A DNA stretch of 64,000 bases from Desertimonas sp963772825 (lineage in GTDB: Bacteria; Actinomycetota; Acidimicrobiia; Acidimicrobiales; Ilumatobacteraceae). The translations under genes were made by a program, and so were the position numbers. The notes beneath the pieces were generated by a model that saw only the letters and a program-made list of their open reading frames with translations, was not told the DNA's origin and made no database searches. The stretch spans positions 124,001-188,000 of the forward strand of contig CAVYYX010000006.1 of assembly GCA_963772825.1 (NCBI GenBank), in the 5' to 3' direction. Positions 60,666 through 64,000 of this stretch are shown piece by piece (position 1 is the stretch's first letter; the number at the start of each line of letters is the position of its first letter).

Positions 60666-61667
60666 GTGGCCCACGTCGACTTGACCGACCGCTTCGGGAG
60701 GGTCGTGCGCGACCTGCGCATCTCGGTCACCGATCGCTGCAACTTCCGCTGCACGTACTGCATGGACGAGGAGATGACCTGGCTCCCTCGGTCGGACGTG
60801 CTCACGTTCGAGGAGTTCGAGCGCCTCGCCCGGCTGATGGTCGAGCGCTTCGGCGTCGAGGGCATCCGCCTCACCGGCGGTGAGCCGACCATACGTCACA
60901 ACCTCGCCGTGCTCGTGGCCAAGCTCGCTGCGTTGCGAACCGACGCTGGTCCGATCGATGTTGCGATGACGACGAACGGAGCGACGATGCGCTCGCTTGC
61001 CCCGAAGTTGCGAGCCGCCGGGCTGCGCCGCGTCAACATCAGCCTCGACACGCTCGATCGTCAGCGGTTTGCCGCGATGACCCGGCGTGACGAGTTGCCG
61101 AAGGTCCTCGACGGCATCGACGCGGCGTGCGCCGCCGGCTTCGATCCGGTGAAGATCAACGCCGTGGTGATGCGCGGTACGAACGACGACGAGATCGTCG
61201 ACCTCGCCACGTTCGGCCGGGAACGGGGCATCGAGGTGCGCTTCATCGAGTGGATGCCACTCGACGCCGGTGGTGGCTGGGACCGCGGCGAGGTCGTCGG
61301 CCAGGACGAGATCGTCGCCCGCATCGACGCCGTTTACCCGCTCGAGCAGCTCGCCGCCCGCGGGGCGGCGCCCGCCGATCGCTGGCGCTACGTCGATGGC
61401 GGCGGCACGGTCGGGGTGATCCCGAGCGTCACCAAGCCGTTCTGCGGCGATTGCGATCGGGTCCGCCTGACTGCCGACGGACAGTTCCGCACGTGCCTCT
61501 TCGCCACCGACGAGGCCGATCTGCGCGCCGCCCTGCGCAGTGGCGAGAGCGACGACCAGCTCGCCGCTCGCATCGAGCAGGCGGTTGCCGGGAAGTGGGC
61601 CGGCCACCACATCAACCAAGTCGACTTCGTCCGCCCGGCGCGATCGATGTCCCAGATCGGCGGTTAG
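60666..61667 (+). CDS. moaA: GTP 3',8-cyclase MoaA (radical SAM)
   Basis: A 333-aa radical-SAM enzyme starting molybdenum cofactor synthesis from GTP. The N-terminal cluster motif is CNFRCTYC (near residue 25), SAM-binding GGEPT lies near 76, and the C-terminal cluster has KPFCGDCDRVRLTADGQFRTCLF. The protein ends with the double Gly (QIGG) needed to complete the active site. GTG start at 60666. A strong intrinsic terminator follows the stop at once. Together with moaC and moeA here it supplies cofactor for the enzyme matured by the cox-like operon at 5-11 kb; the moaD/moaE and mog genes are not in the window. Confidence 0.96.
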   Translation: MAHVDLTDRFGRVVRDLRISVTDRCNFRCTYCMDEEMTWLPRSDVLTFEEFERLARLMVERFGVEGIRLTGGEPTIRHNLAVLVAKLAALRTDAGPIDVAMTTNGATMRSLAPKLRAAGLRRVNISLDTLDRQRFAAMTRRDELPKVLDGIDAACAAGFDPVKINAVVMRGTNDDEIVDLATFGRERGIEVRFIEWMPLDAGGGWDRGEVVGQDEIVARIDAVYPLEQLAARGAAPADRWRYVDGGGTVGVIPSVTKPFCGDCDRVRLTADGQFRTCLFATDEADLRAALRSGESDDQLAARIEQAVAGKWAGHHINQVDFVRPARSMSQIGG

Positions 61668-61668
61668 C

Positions 61669-61697
61669 AAAGGGGGGAAGGAAACCTTCCCCCCTTT
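61669..61697 (+). terminator. Intrinsic terminator of moaA
   Basis: A perfect 13-bp stem, AAAGGGGGGAAGG (61669-61681) with CCTTCCCCCCTTT (61685-61697), around the loop AAA, starting 2 nt after the moaA stop. It is the most terminator-like hairpin in the window because its 3' arm ends in TTT. Confidence 0.85.
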
Positions 61698-61863
61698 GGA
61701 TCCCCCATCTTGGGAGCTCCGGGCGGGCAGCAAAGCCTGCCCGTCCTCCGCACCGAAATCACCTGCCTCGGTCAGTTTCCCCACCGTCTGTTGAAGAAAA
61801 CGGTCGAACTCCCCACTGCCCACGAACAGGACTTGCCGAAGTGTCAACGGCGACAGATCAAAC
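61698..61863. other. Intergenic region between convergent moaA and moeA
   Basis: Contains a second hairpin, CGGGCAG (61724-61730) with CTGCCCG (61737-61743), around a 6-nt loop, placed to terminate moeA transcripts from the other side. The remaining 120 bp (61744-61863) are less G+C-rich and show no credible coding frame or known motif. Confidence 0.5.
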
Positions 61864-63066
61864 CTACGTGAGCAGGATCGTCGGGACCTCGCCGCCGGGG
61901 GGGATGCCGTCGCCGTCGTCGACCACGGCGAGGGCGTTGGCGAGGGCGGTGGCGGCCAGCTGGTGACTCCCCTGGGCCGACACCGGCACGACATGCAGCC
62001 TCCCGTCGTCGCCGAACGTGGCGACGACCCGAACGAGGTGGACCTTGCCGTCCGGCCGGCGCCGCACGCCATCGTCGGCGATCGCCAGGACCCTCGGGCG
62101 GTGCGGGTCTGCGTGGCCCATCATCCGGCGCAACGCAGGCCGGGCGAACAGCTCGAAGCTCACCAGCGAACTCACCGGGTTGCCCGGCAATCCGAGCACC
62201 GGCACACCGTCGATCATGCCGAAGGCGAATGGCTTGGCCGGCTTGATGGCGACTTGCATCCAACGCATCTCGGCGATGCGGCCGAGGACGGCCTTGACGA
62301 CGTCGTAGTCACCCATGCTGACCCCGCCGCTGGTGACGATGGCGTCGGACCCCTCTGCCGCGAGACTCAGTGCCCGCTCCAGCGTCGCCTCGTCGTCGCG
62401 CACGACTCCGACCGGCTGCACGATGCAGCCGGCCGCCTCGAGCAGCGGGGCCAGCATCGTCTGGTTGGTCTCGCGGATCTGCCCCGGCGCCAACGGTCCA
62501 CCGTCGGTGACCAGCTCGTCGCCAGTCGACAGGATCGTGACGCGAGCTCGCGGAAACGCCCGTACCGCCCGGGCGTTGATGCTGGCGAGCACGCCAAGCA
62601 CGGGCGGGGTGATCACCGTGCCGGCCGCGAACACGACATCGCCCAAACGCACGTCGTCACCGGCGGCGCGCACCGAAGTGCCCGCCTGCACGGTCGCCGT
62701 GAGCCGCACGACGTCGCCGCCCAGCAGCTCGGAGTCCTCGACCATCACGACTGCGTCGGCCCCGCCGGGGATCGGCGCACCGGTCATGATCCGGATCGTC
62801 TGGCCGGTCGAGATCGGCAGCGCCGGCGGCGCGGCTCCGGCGGCCAGTTCTCCGACGACAGCGAGCTCAGCGCCTGGTACCGACGTGTCGCTGGCGACGA
62901 CCGCGTAGCCGTCGACCGCGCTGTTCGCAAACGGGGGCACGTCCTCGCCGGCGGCGACCTCGTCCGCCAGCACGAGGCCGACGGCGTCGGTGAAGGCGGT
63001 CGTCACAGGTTCGAGCAGCGGGCAGGCGTCGATGACCACGCGCTGGGCGTCGACGAGGCTGATCAC
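61864..63066 (-). CDS. moeA: Molybdopterin molybdenumtransferase MoeA
   Basis: A 400-aa enzyme that inserts molybdate into adenylylated molybdopterin. Blocks are FANSAVDGYAVVASD (near residue 48), IMTGAPIPGGADAVVMVED (near 95), the MoeA/Mog-like GTDE variant TILSTGDELVTDGG (near 178), SGGVSMGDYDVVK (near 245) and VLGLPGNPVSSLVSFELFA (near 290). The full length and all four domains are present. It is convergent with moaA and divergent from the glycolipid-binding-domain gene, 38 bp between starts. The placement next to galU matches the actinobacterial galU-moeA cluster. Confidence 0.95.
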   Translation of the reverse strand: MISLVDAQRVVIDACPLLEPVTTAFTDAVGLVLADEVAAGEDVPPFANSAVDGYAVVASDTSVPGAELAVVGELAAGAAPPALPISTGQTIRIMTGAPIPGGADAVVMVEDSELLGGDVVRLTATVQAGTSVRAAGDDVRLGDVVFAAGTVITPPVLGVLASINARAVRAFPRARVTILSTGDELVTDGGPLAPGQIRETNQTMLAPLLEAAGCIVQPVGVVRDDEATLERALSLAAEGSDAIVTSGGVSMGDYDVVKAVLGRIAEMRWMQVAIKPAKPFAFGMIDGVPVLGLPGNPVSSLVSFELFARPALRRMMGHADPHRPRVLAIADDGVRRRPDGKVHLVRVVATFGDDGRLHVVPVSAQGSHQLAATALANALAVVDDGDGIPPGGEVPTILLT

Positions 63067-63104
63067 GGCGCGCCACCGTACATCGGCGCCGATAAACAGA
63101 CTGG

Positions 63105-63659
63105 GTGCTGACGGCGTTCTCTCCGGACGGGTACGAGGTGTCCTGGTCGACCTGGGATGGCAAGCACTCCGAGACGTTGAGACTGTCGTGGGACAACGAG
63201 GCGTGGACCGCCGTCGGTCGGGTCGGCCGGGAGCGCGTCGAGTACGTGCTGCGGGTGGCCCCGACCTGGCACGTTCGCCAGTTCCTCCTGTTCCGGGACC
63301 TCGACGACCCGGACCTGTGGCTGGCGATCGACGCCGCCCACCGCTGGGGCGAGGTCAACGGGTCCTATCGCACCGAGCTCGATGGCTGCGCGGATGTCGA
63401 CCTCGCCTGCACGCCGTTCACGGCGACGATCCCGATCCGCCGCCTGGACCTCGCCGTCGGCGAAGGCGCCGAGGTCGACGTCATCGACGTCGATGTCGAG
63501 ACGCTGGCAGCCACGCGTCAGCCCGTGCGCTACGAGCGGGTGGCGCCGCAGACCTACCGGCGAACGGCGCTCGATCGCGGTGACGTGCGGGAGTTCGAGG
63601 TCGATGAGTTCGGCCTCGTCGTCGACGAGGCCCACCGCTTCCGGCGGACGGCCGGTTGA
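63105..63659 (+). CDS. Putative glycolipid-binding domain protein (PF06475-like)
   Basis: A 184-aa soluble protein. STWDGKHSETLRLSWDNEAW, YVLRVAPTWHVRQFLLF and the second-half blocks CTPFTATIPIRRLDLAVGEG, QPVRYERVAPQTYRR and FEVDEFGLVVDEAHRFRR follow the layout of the putative glycolipid-binding (former DUF1089) family, whose Pseudomonas member has a beta-barrel-like fold. The ligand is unproven. No signal peptide. GTG start at 63105. It is convergent with galU (13 bp between stops) and divergent from moeA. Confidence 0.75.
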   Translation: MLTAFSPDGYEVSWSTWDGKHSETLRLSWDNEAWTAVGRVGRERVEYVLRVAPTWHVRQFLLFRDLDDPDLWLAIDAAHRWGEVNGSYRTELDGCADVDLACTPFTATIPIRRLDLAVGEGAEVDVIDVDVETLAATRQPVRYERVAPQTYRRTALDRGDVREFEVDEFGLVVDEAHRFRRTAG

Positions 63660-63672
63660 CCAGGCGACGTCG

Positions 63673-64000
<328 letters not shown>

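Overview
The window is high-G+C DNA (about two thirds G+C by eye), with many GTG starts and translationally coupled ATGA/GTGA junctions. The galU-moeA-moaA/moaC-SepX/GlpR neighbourhood at the right end, a DUF501 protein and several BMP-type importers point to an actinobacterium; an uncultured Acidimicrobiia relative is my guess, not a proof. About sixty protein genes and one intact tRNA (Ala, anticodon CGC) are visible. No IS transposase, phage gene or CRISPR array was seen.

Layout. 0-5.2 kb: end of a lipase-maturation-factor gene, an SDR, a FAD amine-oxidase-like enzyme, a flavin reductase and a glycogen debranching enzyme. 5.3-10.9 kb: a molybdenum-hydroxylase (CO dehydrogenase type) maturation operon, coxD/E/I/F-like genes, a MocA-like nucleotidyltransferase and coxG, without the structural subunits. 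10.9-17.9 kb: a DUF501/Ppx-like protein, GNAT, two crotonases, a GT-C membrane glycosyltransferase and an SGNH protein. 18-26.9 kb: a BMP-family ABC importer, queF, a PhyH oxygenase, adenosine deaminase and uracil phosphoribosyltransferase, which together look like nucleoside uptake and salvage. 26.9-28.0 kb: a broken DUF559/AbiEi-like gene bounded by inverted repeats. 28-51.7 kb: a catabolic region with a FadR-type regulator, VOC and cupin proteins, hydantoinase A/B, a branched-chain 2-oxoacid dehydrogenase (E1a, E1b, E2), an acyl-CoA ligase, two Rieske oxygenases, a second BMP importer, an aldo/keto reductase and an amidohydrolase; a copper ATPase with its own CsoR-type operator sits inside it. 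51.7-58.7 kb: phosphoglucomutase, a PfkB/adenosine-kinase-like kinase, a membrane protein, an M1 aminopeptidase and a secreted protein. 58.8-64 kb: tRNA-Ala, SepX/GlpR, moaC, moaA, moeA, a glycolipid-binding-domain protein and the end of galU.

How it works together. The molybdopterin genes at the right end would feed cofactor to the enzyme matured by the cox-like genes at the left. The first importer would deliver nucleosides to the deaminase and phosphoribosyltransferase beside it. In the catabolic region three 13-bp sites related to ATGGTCTGACCAT lie before the VOC operon/FadR gene, before the second importer operon, and between the amidohydrolase and a Rieske oxygenase. This suggests one regulon for uptake and breakdown of a nitrogenous, probably cyclic-amide or N-heterocyclic, substrate.

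Caution. About fifteen conserved genes carry frame breaks, most of which are exactly repaired by deleting one base. I treat these as probable sequence or assembly errors and annotate through them. Three kinds of dispersed intergenic repeats (a 62-76-nt element, a roughly 40-nt terminal-repeat sequence and long palindromes built on GTGT/ACAC words) are the least explained parts of the window.
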